A stretch of 64,000 nucleotides of DNA from Chloroflexota bacterium (lineage in GTDB: Bacteria; Chloroflexota; Anaerolineae; UBA4142; SHND01): positions 46,409-110,408 of the forward strand of contig JACQWQ010000071.1 in the NCBI GenBank assembly GCA_016209205.1, written 5' to 3'. Both the position numbers and the translations under genes were made by a program. This document shows, piece after piece, positions 45,140-52,550 of the stretch; positions within the stretch are counted from its first letter, which is position 1; the number at the start of each line of letters is the position of its first letter. The notes below the pieces were generated by a model. It was given only the letters and a program-made list of their open reading frames with translations. It was not told where the DNA came from and did not search any database.

Positions 45140-45167
45140 ATTTTAGATTTTAGATTTCAGATTTCGG
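45140..45167. repeat. ATTTTAG/ATTTCAG heptamer array in BKACE tail
   Basis: Four 7-mers (ATTTTAG twice, ATTTCAG, ATTTCGG) encode the BKACE C-terminal tail RNLKSKI and its stop. Confidence 0.75.
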
Positions 45168-46024
45168 ATGTTCAGCATTTCCCTCGTCTCCTCCGGCGTT
45201 GCGATCTCGCGCCCAATCTCTCGCGCCAAGCGAATCATCTTCTCGACCATCGCCGCATTGCCGCCCGCCAGCGCGCCGCGCTCAAGATAAACGTTGTCCT
45301 CGAGTCCAGTGCGGACGTGGCCGCCCATCGCCATCGCCGTTGCCGCCATCGCCCAGTGCATACGCCCGCCGATGGCGCTCACGAGCCACATCGCATCGGG
45401 CGGTAAACTTTCCACAAGATGCAAAAGATTTTTTGGCGTCGCCGTCGTCACCTGGCCGGGAATGCCCATCACGAAATTGATCCAGAGCGGGTCGCCCAGC
45501 CAACCTTGTTCGCGCAAGATCGCCACGTTGTTCAACATCCCGGCATCATAGACTTCGAGTTCGGGACGCACGCCGTTTTTCTGCATCGTGCGCGCGATCG
45601 TTTCCAAATCGGCGTAGGAAATCAGCATGGTGAAATCCCGCGTCCAGCGTTTGTTTTCGGTGTCGTAGCGCCCCACCATCGCCGCGCCGACGCTGAACGA
45701 GGCAATCTCCGGCTCGAGTTGCGGCACGACGGCGATGCGCTCCGCCAGCGGCAATCCGGCAATCGCCCCGCCCGTCGTCAAATTAATCACCACGTCGCAC
45801 CCCTCGGCGCGAATCCCCTCGACGATGCGGCGAAAAATTTTCACATCCGATGTTGCCTTGCCGCGCTCGTCCCGCGCGTGGATGTGAATGACAGCCGCGC
45901 CCGCCCGCCAACATTCAATCGCTTGTTGAATAATCTCATCCGGCTGCTCAGGCAGATTCGGATTCGCCTCTTTCCCCTGTTGCGCGCCGGTCAGCGCCGC
46001 AGTGACGATTAGCTTATCCATCAT
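45143..46024 (-). CDS. BKACE (beta-keto acid cleavage enzyme, DUF849)
   Basis: The 293-residue TIM-barrel zinc enzyme condenses a beta-keto acid with acetyl-CoA to give acetoacetate and a CoA ester. IHIHARDERG (His47, His49) holds the zinc, and HVRTGLEDNVYLERG near the C terminus carries the conserved Arg/Glu. The substrate class is not predictable by eye. The ATG is ATGA-coupled to the crotonase stop. The C terminus comes from heptamer repeats. Confidence 0.88.
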   Translation of the reverse strand: MMDKLIVTAALTGAQQGKEANPNLPEQPDEIIQQAIECWRAGAAVIHIHARDERGKATSDVKIFRRIVEGIRAEGCDVVINLTTGGAIAGLPLAERIAVVPQLEPEIASFSVGAAMVGRYDTENKRWTRDFTMLISYADLETIARTMQKNGVRPELEVYDAGMLNNVAILREQGWLGDPLWINFVMGIPGQVTTATPKNLLHLVESLPPDAMWLVSAIGGRMHWAMAATAMAMGGHVRTGLEDNVYLERGALAGGNAAMVEKMIRLAREIGREIATPEETREMLNIRNLKSKI

Positions 46025-46800
46025 TCGCCGCTGAACTTGGCTTGGCGCTTTTGCAAAAACGATTCCATTCCCTCGCGTTGATCGCGCGTCGTCCAATTGA
46101 GTCCAACCGTGTTGATCGAGAAATCAATCGCCGTTTCTAGATCAGTTGTCATCCATTTGTGAATAATATCTTTCTGCGCCGCGAGCGCGCGCGGGCTGAA
46201 AGCGGCTAATTCTTCTGCCCACCGATTCACTTCGGCGGCGAGTTCATCGGCAGGCACAACCACGTTCACGAGTCCGCGCCGTTCCGCTTTTGCTGCATCC
46301 CAGTTGCGCCCGGTAAAAGCCAATTCGCGCGTGTTCACAATGCCAATCGCTTGCGGCAAAATCGCCGCCTCGACAATCGCCGGAATACCGCGCTTGATAT
46401 TCGGCAGCCCAAATTGTGAACGGTCAGAAGCGATGAGCAAGTCACACGAGATCGCCAATTCGAGTCCCGCGCCCAAACACAAGCCGTCAATCTGCGCGAT
46501 GATCGGTTTTTCTAAAACGCGCAGCGCCCCAAAGGTGAGATGGAGTTCTTGCCCGATCCGCCGCGCGCCCCACGCATCAAGGTCTTTGACGTAAGCCACG
46601 TCAATCCCCGCGCTAAAAGCCCGCGCCGAAGCCGAGTCCACCACCACAACGCGAATCGAAGCATCCTGCGCGATTTCATTCAGCGCGGCGCGCAGCTCCT
46701 CAAGCATCGCGCCGTTGATCGCGTTCAACGTATCCGGTCGGTTAAGCGTGAGGCGAGCGAGCAAGTTGTCTCGTCGAAGGGTGATTGTCGTGAATGTCAT
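46021..46800 (-). CDS. Enoyl-CoA hydratase/isomerase family protein
   Basis: The 259-residue crotonase has SARAFSAGIDVAYVKD and CLGAGLELAISCDLLI as oxyanion loops. The region after QFGLPNIKRGIPAIVEAAILPQ differs from classical ECH (no PGAGGTQR), so the reaction may be isomerisation or hydrolysis. MTFTTITLRRDN is the start, 12 bp from the palindromic promoter. It is the first gene of the minus arm. Confidence 0.8.
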   Translation of the reverse strand: MTFTTITLRRDNLLARLTLNRPDTLNAINGAMLEELRAALNEIAQDASIRVVVVDSASARAFSAGIDVAYVKDLDAWGARRIGQELHLTFGALRVLEKPIIAQIDGLCLGAGLELAISCDLLIASDRSQFGLPNIKRGIPAIVEAAILPQAIGIVNTRELAFTGRNWDAAKAERRGLVNVVVPADELAAEVNRWAEELAAFSPRALAAQKDIIHKWMTTDLETAIDFSINTVGLNWTTRDQREGMESFLQKRQAKFSGE

Positions 46801-46812
46801 TTGCGAAAACCG

Positions 46813-46855
46813 GAAATATGAATTATATTCACTATATGAGTATAATTCATATTTC
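46813..46855. promoter_or_regulatory. Palindromic bidirectional promoter
   Basis: Two 15-bp arms (46813-46827, 46841-46855) are exact reverse complements around 13 bp. Each outward-facing strand carries TATAAT (+ at 46841-46846; - at 46827-46822). The two flanking start codons are about 13 and 19 bp away. The block is AT-rich in a GC-rich region and may also be an operator for the TetR regulator. Confidence 0.7.
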
Positions 46856-46873
46856 GTTAGAGTCAAGCTGAAA

Positions 46874-47794
46874 ATGCAGCCGATAACTATTTTGGGCGTT
46901 GGGCGGACGGACTATGAACCAAAACCCGGCGTCTCGATTCCGGAGATGGTTCATCACGCGGTGCAAGCCGCGCTCGCCGACGCCGGGCTGACGATGCAAG
47001 ATGTGGATGCCCGCGTCACCGCTTCGGCGGATTTGTGGGATGGGCTGACTGCCTCGAATGTCGCCATCACCGAAGTGGTTGGCGCGGTGATGCAGCCAGA
47101 AGCGCGGGTGGCTGGCGACGGACTTGCAGCCGCATGTCACGGCGCAATGTCCATCCTCGCTAATGCCTACAACGTCGTTCTCGTCGTCGCGCACTGCAAA
47201 GCTTCGATGGGCGATTCGGGTGGCATCACGAATTGGACTTTTGACCCGATCTACCAACAACCGCTTGGACTCGACGATGCTGCCGCCGCTGCTTTACAAT
47301 CCTCCGCCCTCCATTTCCCTACCCCCCCCCTACCCCCCCCCATCGCAGACGGTGCAGCGGCGATCATTCTTGCGCACGCGCCCCATCCTCAATCCGCAAT
47401 CCGCGATCCGCAATTAATAGGAATGGGTTGGGCGCTCGACGAACATTATCTTGGTGATCGAGACTTAACCGACTCGCCTGCCCTCCGCGAAGCTGCCCGC
47501 CGCGCTCTTGCTCTGGCAAACCTCGACGACCCGAAACGCGATCTCACTTTTGTCGAACTCTCTGAACATTTTGATTATCAACGCGAGTTGTGGACTTTTA
47601 TACTCGGTCTCGATTCAACTCACGACATCAATTCGTCCGGCGGCTTACAGCGCGGCGTTCCGCCGTTTGTCGCCGGGCTGGATCGTTTGATTCAAGTTGT
47701 CCTTCGCTTGCGCCAAGAATCGGGCGTCGCGCTCGCGCATGGTTGTTGGGGTCCGTGCGGGCAAGGTCAAGTAGTCATGGTGGTGAGGCGATGA
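46874..47794 (+). CDS. Thiolase-like protein, short type
   Basis: The 306-residue thiolase-fold protein starts MQPITILGVGRTDYEPKPG and ends GCWGPCGQGQVVMVV. It is shorter than a normal 380-400-residue thiolase and lacks an obvious N-terminal CxS nucleophile loop, resembling the non-catalytic or SCP-x-like partners. The region 47310-47412 is repeat-derived: a C-rich tract and AATCCGC heptamers give LHFPTPPLPPPIADG...HPQSAIRDPQ. It is the first gene of the plus arm, coupled by ATGA to the next thiolase. Confidence 0.75.
   Translation: MQPITILGVGRTDYEPKPGVSIPEMVHHAVQAALADAGLTMQDVDARVTASADLWDGLTASNVAITEVVGAVMQPEARVAGDGLAAACHGAMSILANAYNVVLVVAHCKASMGDSGGITNWTFDPIYQQPLGLDDAAAAALQSSALHFPTPPLPPPIADGAAAIILAHAPHPQSAIRDPQLIGMGWALDEHYLGDRDLTDSPALREAARRALALANLDDPKRDLTFVELSEHFDYQRELWTFILGLDSTHDINSSGGLQRGVPPFVAGLDRLIQVVLRLRQESGVALAHGCWGPCGQGQVVMVVRR
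47391..47411. repeat. AATCCGC heptamer array inside thiolase gene
   Basis: AATCCGC twice and GATCCGC, read in frame; same words at 184-204 and 49499-49526. Confidence 0.7.
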
Positions 47795-48942
47795 GACGAG
47801 TCGCGGTCATCGGCACTGGACAGACGAAACACGCCAAAGCGCGCGACGACGCGACGCAATCTGAACTCGTGCGCCAAGCCACCACGCGCGCGCTGGCTGA
47901 CGCCGGTATCACGATCCACGAGGTGGATGCCATTGTGCTTTCTAATATGGAATTGTTTGAAGGGCGCGCGCTGCCAGAGATGTGGGTCGGCGAAGGGGCG
48001 GGTGGTTATCGCAAGCCGGTGATGAAGATCGCTACGGGCGGCACCTCGGGGACATCGGCGTGCATCGCCGGTTATCATCAATGCGCTTCGGGATTATTCG
48101 ACATTGTGCTTGTGGTCGGGTGGGAGAAACATTCCGAAGGCGCGACGCAAACGGGAATGGCGCTGACCGATCCGCTTTGGGATCGCAACGTGGCTTCGGG
48201 CGCGGTGGGAAATTTCGCGCTCTCGATTTCGCAGTATGTCGCCGCGCGCGGCGTCACCCCTCAGCAGGCGGCGAAAGTGGCAGTCAAGGCGCGGCGCAAC
48301 GCGACAAGGAATCCATACGCTCATTTGCAAATAGACGGCATCACCGTAGAGCAAGTTTTGCAATCGCGCATGTTGGCAGATCCCGTTCATCTTCTTGATA
48401 TGTGTCCGCAATCCGATGGAGCGTGCGCCGTGATTTACGCCGTTGAAGATCGCGCCAAGAAATTTTGTCCACGGCCGTCGTGGGTGCGCGCCGCCGTCAC
48501 GCGCCACGATCAACCCTACATCGGCGATCTGGACCGGCGACTGGTGACGATGCGGACGCTGCGCGATGCGGCGCGCGAAGCGTATCAACGCGTCGGCATC
48601 ACCGAGCCATTAAGAGAAATTGACGTCGCCGAAATTTACGAGCCGGTGAGTTACGCCGAATTGGCGTGGTATGAAGCGTTGGGTTTTTGCGCCGAAGGTG
48701 AAGCGGGGCGCTTGATAGACGACGGCGTGACCGAGATGAACGGCGAGCTGCCGGTAAATCCTTCGGGCGGCGTGCTCTCGACAAATCCGGTGGGCGCGTC
48801 GGGCGTGCTTCGCGTCGCCGAAGCTGCGATGCAAGTGATGGGGCGCGCCGGCGATCATCAAGTCCCCGATGTTCGTCTCGCGCTCGCCACCGGCTATGGC
48901 GTCTATGCCTGGAGTGACGTAATCATCTTGAGCGCCGACTGA
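47791..48942 (+). CDS. Thiolase-family protein (SCP2/DUF35-partnered type)
   Basis: The 383-residue protein starts MRRVAVIGTGQTKHAKARDD. The active-site loop reads GGTSGTSACIAGYHQCASG; Cys is present, but exact roles are uncertain. NPSGGVLSTNPVGASG (thiolase His/Gly region) is intact. Proteins of this type work with DUF35 zinc/OB-fold partners, as in BbsAB and Ltp2-ChsH2, and may cleave branched CoA esters by retro-aldol or Claisen chemistry. The stop lies in a heptamer array that also supplies the next start codon. Confidence 0.8.
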   Translation: MRRVAVIGTGQTKHAKARDDATQSELVRQATTRALADAGITIHEVDAIVLSNMELFEGRALPEMWVGEGAGGYRKPVMKIATGGTSGTSACIAGYHQCASGLFDIVLVVGWEKHSEGATQTGMALTDPLWDRNVASGAVGNFALSISQYVAARGVTPQQAAKVAVKARRNATRNPYAHLQIDGITVEQVLQSRMLADPVHLLDMCPQSDGACAVIYAVEDRAKKFCPRPSWVRAAVTRHDQPYIGDLDRRLVTMRTLRDAAREAYQRVGITEPLREIDVAEIYEPVSYAELAWYEALGFCAEGEAGRLIDDGVTEMNGELPVNPSGGVLSTNPVGASGVLRVAEAAMQVMGRAGDHQVPDVRLALATGYGVYAWSDVIILSAD

Positions 48943-49014
48943 CCACTGATAACTGATAACTGATTACTGATAACTGATTACTGATTACTGCTCACTGATC
49001 ACTGATGACTGAAC
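48938..49014. repeat. Eleven-unit ACTGATA heptamer array, stop to start
   Basis: Eleven consecutive ACTGNNN 7-mers begin at the last bases of the thiolase gene and end at the first codons of the DUF35 gene. The tenth unit provides the ATG at 49005-49007. No ribosome site is visible. Confidence 0.85.
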
Positions 49015-49469
49015 TACTGCGCGTCCCCCACACCATGACTCTCGCGTGGCGTTACGGCACGAGTTGGTATTTCGCCGAGTTCATTCGCGCGCTGCGTGAC
49101 GAACGACGACTGCTCGGTTTGCGCTGCCCTGCGTGTCGGCGGGTCTATCTGCCGCCGAGACCCGTGTGCGGCAACTGCTACGCTGAATTGCGCGAGTGGG
49201 TAGAAGTGAAAGATAGCGGCACGATCCGCGCCTTCACCATCGTTCACACCCCAATCATCGATCCCACCAGTGGGCAGCTGCGCCCCACACCTTACGGCAT
49301 GGCGTTGATTCAACTCGACGGCGCGGACACGACTCTCAACCATTACCTTGCCGAAAACGATCCATCTCAACTGCAAATCGGTATGCGCGTGCAAGCCGTG
49401 TGGCGTAAAGAACGAAGCGGGATGTTAAGCGACATCGTTCACTTCGTAGCAATGAACAATGAACAATAG
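49005..49469 (+). CDS. DUF35 / OB-fold Zn-ribbon protein
   Basis: The 154-residue protein has a rubredoxin-like zinc ribbon (CPAC at 41-44, CGNC at 55-58) and a C-terminal OB-fold (VKDSGTIRAFTIVHTP, then LIQLDGADTTLNHYLA). DUF35 proteins partner with thiolases, and a thiolase pair is directly upstream. The start is within the heptamer array; an internal methionine at residue 11 (MTLAWRYGTS) is an alternative if translation does not begin in the repeat. Confidence 0.8.
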   Translation: MTELLRVPHTMTLAWRYGTSWYFAEFIRALRDERRLLGLRCPACRRVYLPPRPVCGNCYAELREWVEVKDSGTIRAFTIVHTPIIDPTSGQLRPTPYGMALIQLDGADTTLNHYLAENDPSQLQIGMRVQAVWRKERSGMLSDIVHFVAMNNEQ

Positions 49470-50073
49470 AAAATCCCAACCCCCAAAACATTTTCCGCAA
49501 CCTGCAATCCGCAATCCGCAATCAGAAAATCTCCAATCTTTCATCACCGCCGGAGTCAATCTTTCATTTAATTATGCGGCAGGCGAAGCGGCGAGTCGTT
49601 TTCTGATCGCGCTGCGCGACGAGAAAAAAATTTTGGGGACTCGTTGCCCATCGTGTCAGCGCGTGCTTGTCCCCGCGCGATCCTTCTGCCCGCGTTGTTT
49701 CGCGGATACACACGATTGGGTCGAGGTGGGACCGGCGGGAATCGTGTCCGCTTTTGCCTCTCAACCCCCATCCCCGTCCCTTCCCCCGTCGGAAAGAACG
49801 CCGACAGGGGAAGGGAGAACCTTTGCCCTGATTCGTCTTGACGGAGCAGACACCGCGCTCGTGCATTTCATCGGTGAAGCAGACACCGCGCTCGTGCATT
49901 TCATCGGTGAAGCAGACACCGCGCTCGTGCATTTCATCGGTGAAGCAGACACCGCGCTCGTGCATTTCATCGGTGAAGCAGACACGCCGCGCATCGGCTT
50001 GCGAGTCGTCGCCGTGTTTGCCGAGTCGCGGCGCGGACACATTCTCGACATCGCCTACTTCAAACCAGCGTAG
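49459..50073 (+). CDS. DUF35 / OB-fold Zn-ribbon protein with internal expansions
   Basis: The 204-residue paralogue has CPSC (63-66), CPRC (77-80) and the OB-fold region. Three repeat-derived inserts occur. HPQ-type heptamers lie at the N terminus (QPAIRNPQSEN). A GC hairpin is in the middle (PSPSLPPSERTPTGEG). Four 11-residue copies of ADTALVHFIGE (about 130-173) stand where the paralogue has one. The first 35 residues may be dispensable, and the true start may be later. The 11-bp overlap with the previous gene suggests coupling. Confidence 0.78.
   Translation: MNNRKSQPPKHFPQPAIRNPQSENLQSFITAGVNLSFNYAAGEAASRFLIALRDEKKILGTRCPSCQRVLVPARSFCPRCFADTHDWVEVGPAGIVSAFASQPPSPSLPPSERTPTGEGRTFALIRLDGADTALVHFIGEADTALVHFIGEADTALVHFIGEADTALVHFIGEADTPRIGLRVVAVFAESRRGHILDIAYFKPA
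49499..49526. repeat. AATCCGC heptamer array in DUF35 gene
   Basis: AACCTGC, AATCCGC twice and AATCAGA in the N-terminal coding region; shared words with 184-204 and 47391-47411. Confidence 0.7.
49778..49816. repeat. GC-rich hairpin inside DUF35 gene
   Basis: CCCTTCCCC-CGTCGG and CCGAC-AGGGGAAGGG arms pair with one mismatch and encode LPPSERTPTGEGR in frame. Confidence 0.6.
49846..49977. repeat. 33-bp tandem repeat, four copies
   Basis: Four successive identical 33-bp units starting at GCAGACACC, each adding 11 residues in frame. A fifth unit begins and diverges at 49978. The repeat period is divisible by 3, so many frames stay open. Confidence 0.9.
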
Positions 50074-50108
50074 GGCAAGTTGTCAACTTGCCCCACAGGA
50101 GCATGATT

Positions 50109-50900
50109 ATGCCCGTTCGATTTGAAACGCAACAACACATCGCCATCCTCACCATAGATCGCCCCGAAGTTCATAACGCGATGGATTTTGATACGAGTCG
50201 TGAACTGATCGAAGCGTGGTTACGATTCCGCGACGACGCCGACCTGTGGGTTGCCATCCTCACCGGAGCCGGAGACAAATCGTTCAGCGCGGGCGCCGAC
50301 TTGCGCGCGCTCGGCGAATTCTATCGCTCGCTGACTCCGCTGCAACGGCGGCATCGCGCCGAAACGTCGCCCAACCTTGGCGGCATCACGCGCAATCTTG
50401 AAATATGGAAACCGATCATTGCCGCCGTCAACGGTTATTGTTTTGGCGGCGGGATGGAACTGGCGTTGGCATGCGACATTCGTATCGCCTCAGAGAACGC
50501 GCAGTTTGGATTGACCGAAACAAGTTGGGGCATCATCCCCGGCGCGGGTGGCACGCAGCGGCTGCCCCGTGTTGTGCCGCTGGGCATCGCGCTCGAAATG
50601 ATCTTTACCGCAAAAAAAATAAATGCGGCAGAAGCGTATCGCATCGGGCTTGTCAATCAAGTGACGCCGCAAACCGAATTGATGAGCGCCGCCATTGAGA
50701 TGGCGAACAAAATTTGCGCCAACGCGCCGCTCGCGGTTCAGACGGCAAAGATGGCGGTGTGGAAAGGATTGGAAATGCCGTTAGCCGATGGGCTGCGTTT
50801 AGAGAATACGTTGGGCGAACCGCTGCGCCAAAGCGAAGACGTGCAAGAGGGCATCGCCGCCTTCGCCGAAAAACGCAAACCGCAATTCAAAGGCAAGTGA
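50109..50900 (+). CDS. Enoyl-CoA hydratase (classical type)
   Basis: The 263-residue crotonase has DKSFSAGADLRAL and YCFGGGMELALACDIRIAS. The hydratase region FGLTETSWGIIPGAGGTQRLPR keeps the Glu and PGAGGTQR, unlike the two crotonases on the minus arm. It should hydrate an enoyl-CoA. ATG at 50109 is chosen because AGGAG lies 8 bp upstream; ATG at 50103 is too close. The TGA shares its A with the next ATG. Confidence 0.88.
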   Translation: MPVRFETQQHIAILTIDRPEVHNAMDFDTSRELIEAWLRFRDDADLWVAILTGAGDKSFSAGADLRALGEFYRSLTPLQRRHRAETSPNLGGITRNLEIWKPIIAAVNGYCFGGGMELALACDIRIASENAQFGLTETSWGIIPGAGGTQRLPRVVPLGIALEMIFTAKKINAAEAYRIGLVNQVTPQTELMSAAIEMANKICANAPLAVQTAKMAVWKGLEMPLADGLRLENTLGEPLRQSEDVQEGIAAFAEKRKPQFKGK

Positions 50901-52540
50901 TGTCGAAAGTGATGCCGCTCGCCGACGCGGTGAGGCAGTTCGTCCGCCCCAACATGAATTTGTATTTCGGCGGGTCGTGGGCGTTCCCCAACGCGGCGAT
51001 GTTTGAGATCGTTCGCCAGTTTGCTGCGCGCGATCCGCGATTCACGTTGATCCTTTCCACAGGGGGCGCGGCCTCTGCCGCCCCGTTCCTCGCCGCCGGT
51101 TTGGCGCAGCGAGTCATCGCCGCATTTCTCGGCGACGGCTACCCCGTGCCGGGACCCAACCCGGCAATTCAACGGGCGATCAACAGCGGCAAGGTCGCGG
51201 TTGAGAATTGGACAATGCTCACTCTCACCTTGCGCTTGTTCGCGGCGGCGATGAATTTGCCCTATCTTCCGACTCGTTCCATCATCGGCAGTTCGCTTGA
51301 AAATGATCTCGGTGATCAATTTCGATCAATGGGAACTGTTGGACTCGTCGCAGCTCTTCACCCTGATCTGACTCTGACTCACGGTTACGCCGCCGACTCG
51401 GATGGCAACACGATTCTGCCGCTTCCACTTGCGGGAAATTCTTTTGGCGCGTTGGCGGCTAAAGAGGGCGCAATCGTCACGGTTGAAAAAATTGTTTCGT
51501 CAGACATCATTCGCTCACACTCGCCAATGACGCGCATCCCGGCACACGCCGTCCGCGCCGTGTGTGAAGCACCCTTCGGCGCGCACCCGTTGGGTTGCTT
51601 TGGACTCGATGGCGGTTACGTTGAAGATCGCCCGTTCATGCTTGAAGCCCGCGCCGCCGCCCGCTCTGAAAAGACTCAAGCGGAATGGATTCAACATTGG
51701 ATTCTCGATCCCCATGATCACGCAGATTACGTTGCCCGTCTCGGCGTTGAGCGACTCGCCGCCATCAAAAATCTCTCCCCCACTCCTCTGCCCCCCATCT
51801 CCCTTGCACCCTCACTCACCGACGCTGAAAAGATGATCATCGCCGCCGCGCGCGAGATCGCTCGCGTTGTGCGTGAACATGGTCATCGCACGATTCTTTG
51901 CGGTCTCGGCGCGGCGCATCTCGCCGCATGGTTGGCTGAATTGCAATTACGAAACGAAGATGTCGCGGTGACGTTGTTGACCGAAGTGGGCGCAGTGGGA
52001 TTCCAACCTTTGGTGGGCGATCCATTCTTGTTTGCGCTCCGCAACCTTCCCACCGCGCCGATGATCGCCGATATGTTGACCGTGATGGGGATGTTCGTGG
52101 GCGGCGAACAAGCGCGATGTCTTGGCGTGCTGGGCGCGGCGCAAATGGATCGGCGCGGCAACCTCAACACGACGCGCCTGCCCGACGGCGGCTTTCTCAT
52201 GGGTTCGGGCGGCGCGAACGACGTGGCTTGTACGGCGGCAGAAGTTATCGTCGTGGCGCGGCAATCGCGGCAGCGCTTTGTCGAGCGCGTGAACTATGTC
52301 ACTTCACCGGGCGCGCGGGTGTCCACCGTCATCACGCAGTTGGGCGTGTATCGAAAAATAAACGGCGACCTGATTCTCTCCGCCGTGTTTGGAGATGAGG
52401 CAACAATCAAAGAGGCGCGCGAGGCGTGCGGCTGGGATTTGCAAGTGGCGCGTGATGTTGCCGTGTTGCCGTTTCCAAACAGCGCGGAGCGCGAAGCTCT
52501 ACATCGTTTTGATCCGCTTGGAGATTTATGGCGCGACTGA
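50900..52540 (+). CDS. Fused CoA-transferase (glutaconate/oxoacid type, both halves)
   Basis: The 546-residue protein joins the alpha-like half (LYFGGSWAFPNAAMFEIVRQF) to the beta-like half (LLTEVGAVGFQPLVGDPFLF, then ARVSTVITQLGVYRK) of family-I CoA-transferases. TEVGAV may hold the catalytic Glu. The linker NLSPTPLPPISLAPSLTDAE is coded by a C-rich tract at about 51767-51815. IpdAB-type ring hydrolases of steroid catabolism use the same fold without transferase chemistry, so a hydrolase role is an alternative. Confidence 0.8.
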   Translation: MSKVMPLADAVRQFVRPNMNLYFGGSWAFPNAAMFEIVRQFAARDPRFTLILSTGGAASAAPFLAAGLAQRVIAAFLGDGYPVPGPNPAIQRAINSGKVAVENWTMLTLTLRLFAAAMNLPYLPTRSIIGSSLENDLGDQFRSMGTVGLVAALHPDLTLTHGYAADSDGNTILPLPLAGNSFGALAAKEGAIVTVEKIVSSDIIRSHSPMTRIPAHAVRAVCEAPFGAHPLGCFGLDGGYVEDRPFMLEARAAARSEKTQAEWIQHWILDPHDHADYVARLGVERLAAIKNLSPTPLPPISLAPSLTDAEKMIIAAAREIARVVREHGHRTILCGLGAAHLAAWLAELQLRNEDVAVTLLTEVGAVGFQPLVGDPFLFALRNLPTAPMIADMLTVMGMFVGGEQARCLGVLGAAQMDRRGNLNTTRLPDGGFLMGSGGANDVACTAAEVIVVARQSRQRFVERVNYVTSPGARVSTVITQLGVYRKINGDLILSAVFGDEATIKEAREACGWDLQVARDVAVLPFPNSAEREALHRFDPLGDLWRD

Positions 52541-52550
52541 AGAGGAAAAA

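Noticed and set aside
48938..49014. CRISPR or VNTR outside genes
   Set aside because: Units are only 7 bp and touch both flanking genes; no spacers.
49846..49977. CRISPR-like repeats
   Set aside because: The 33-bp units are adjacent without spacers and lie in a gene.
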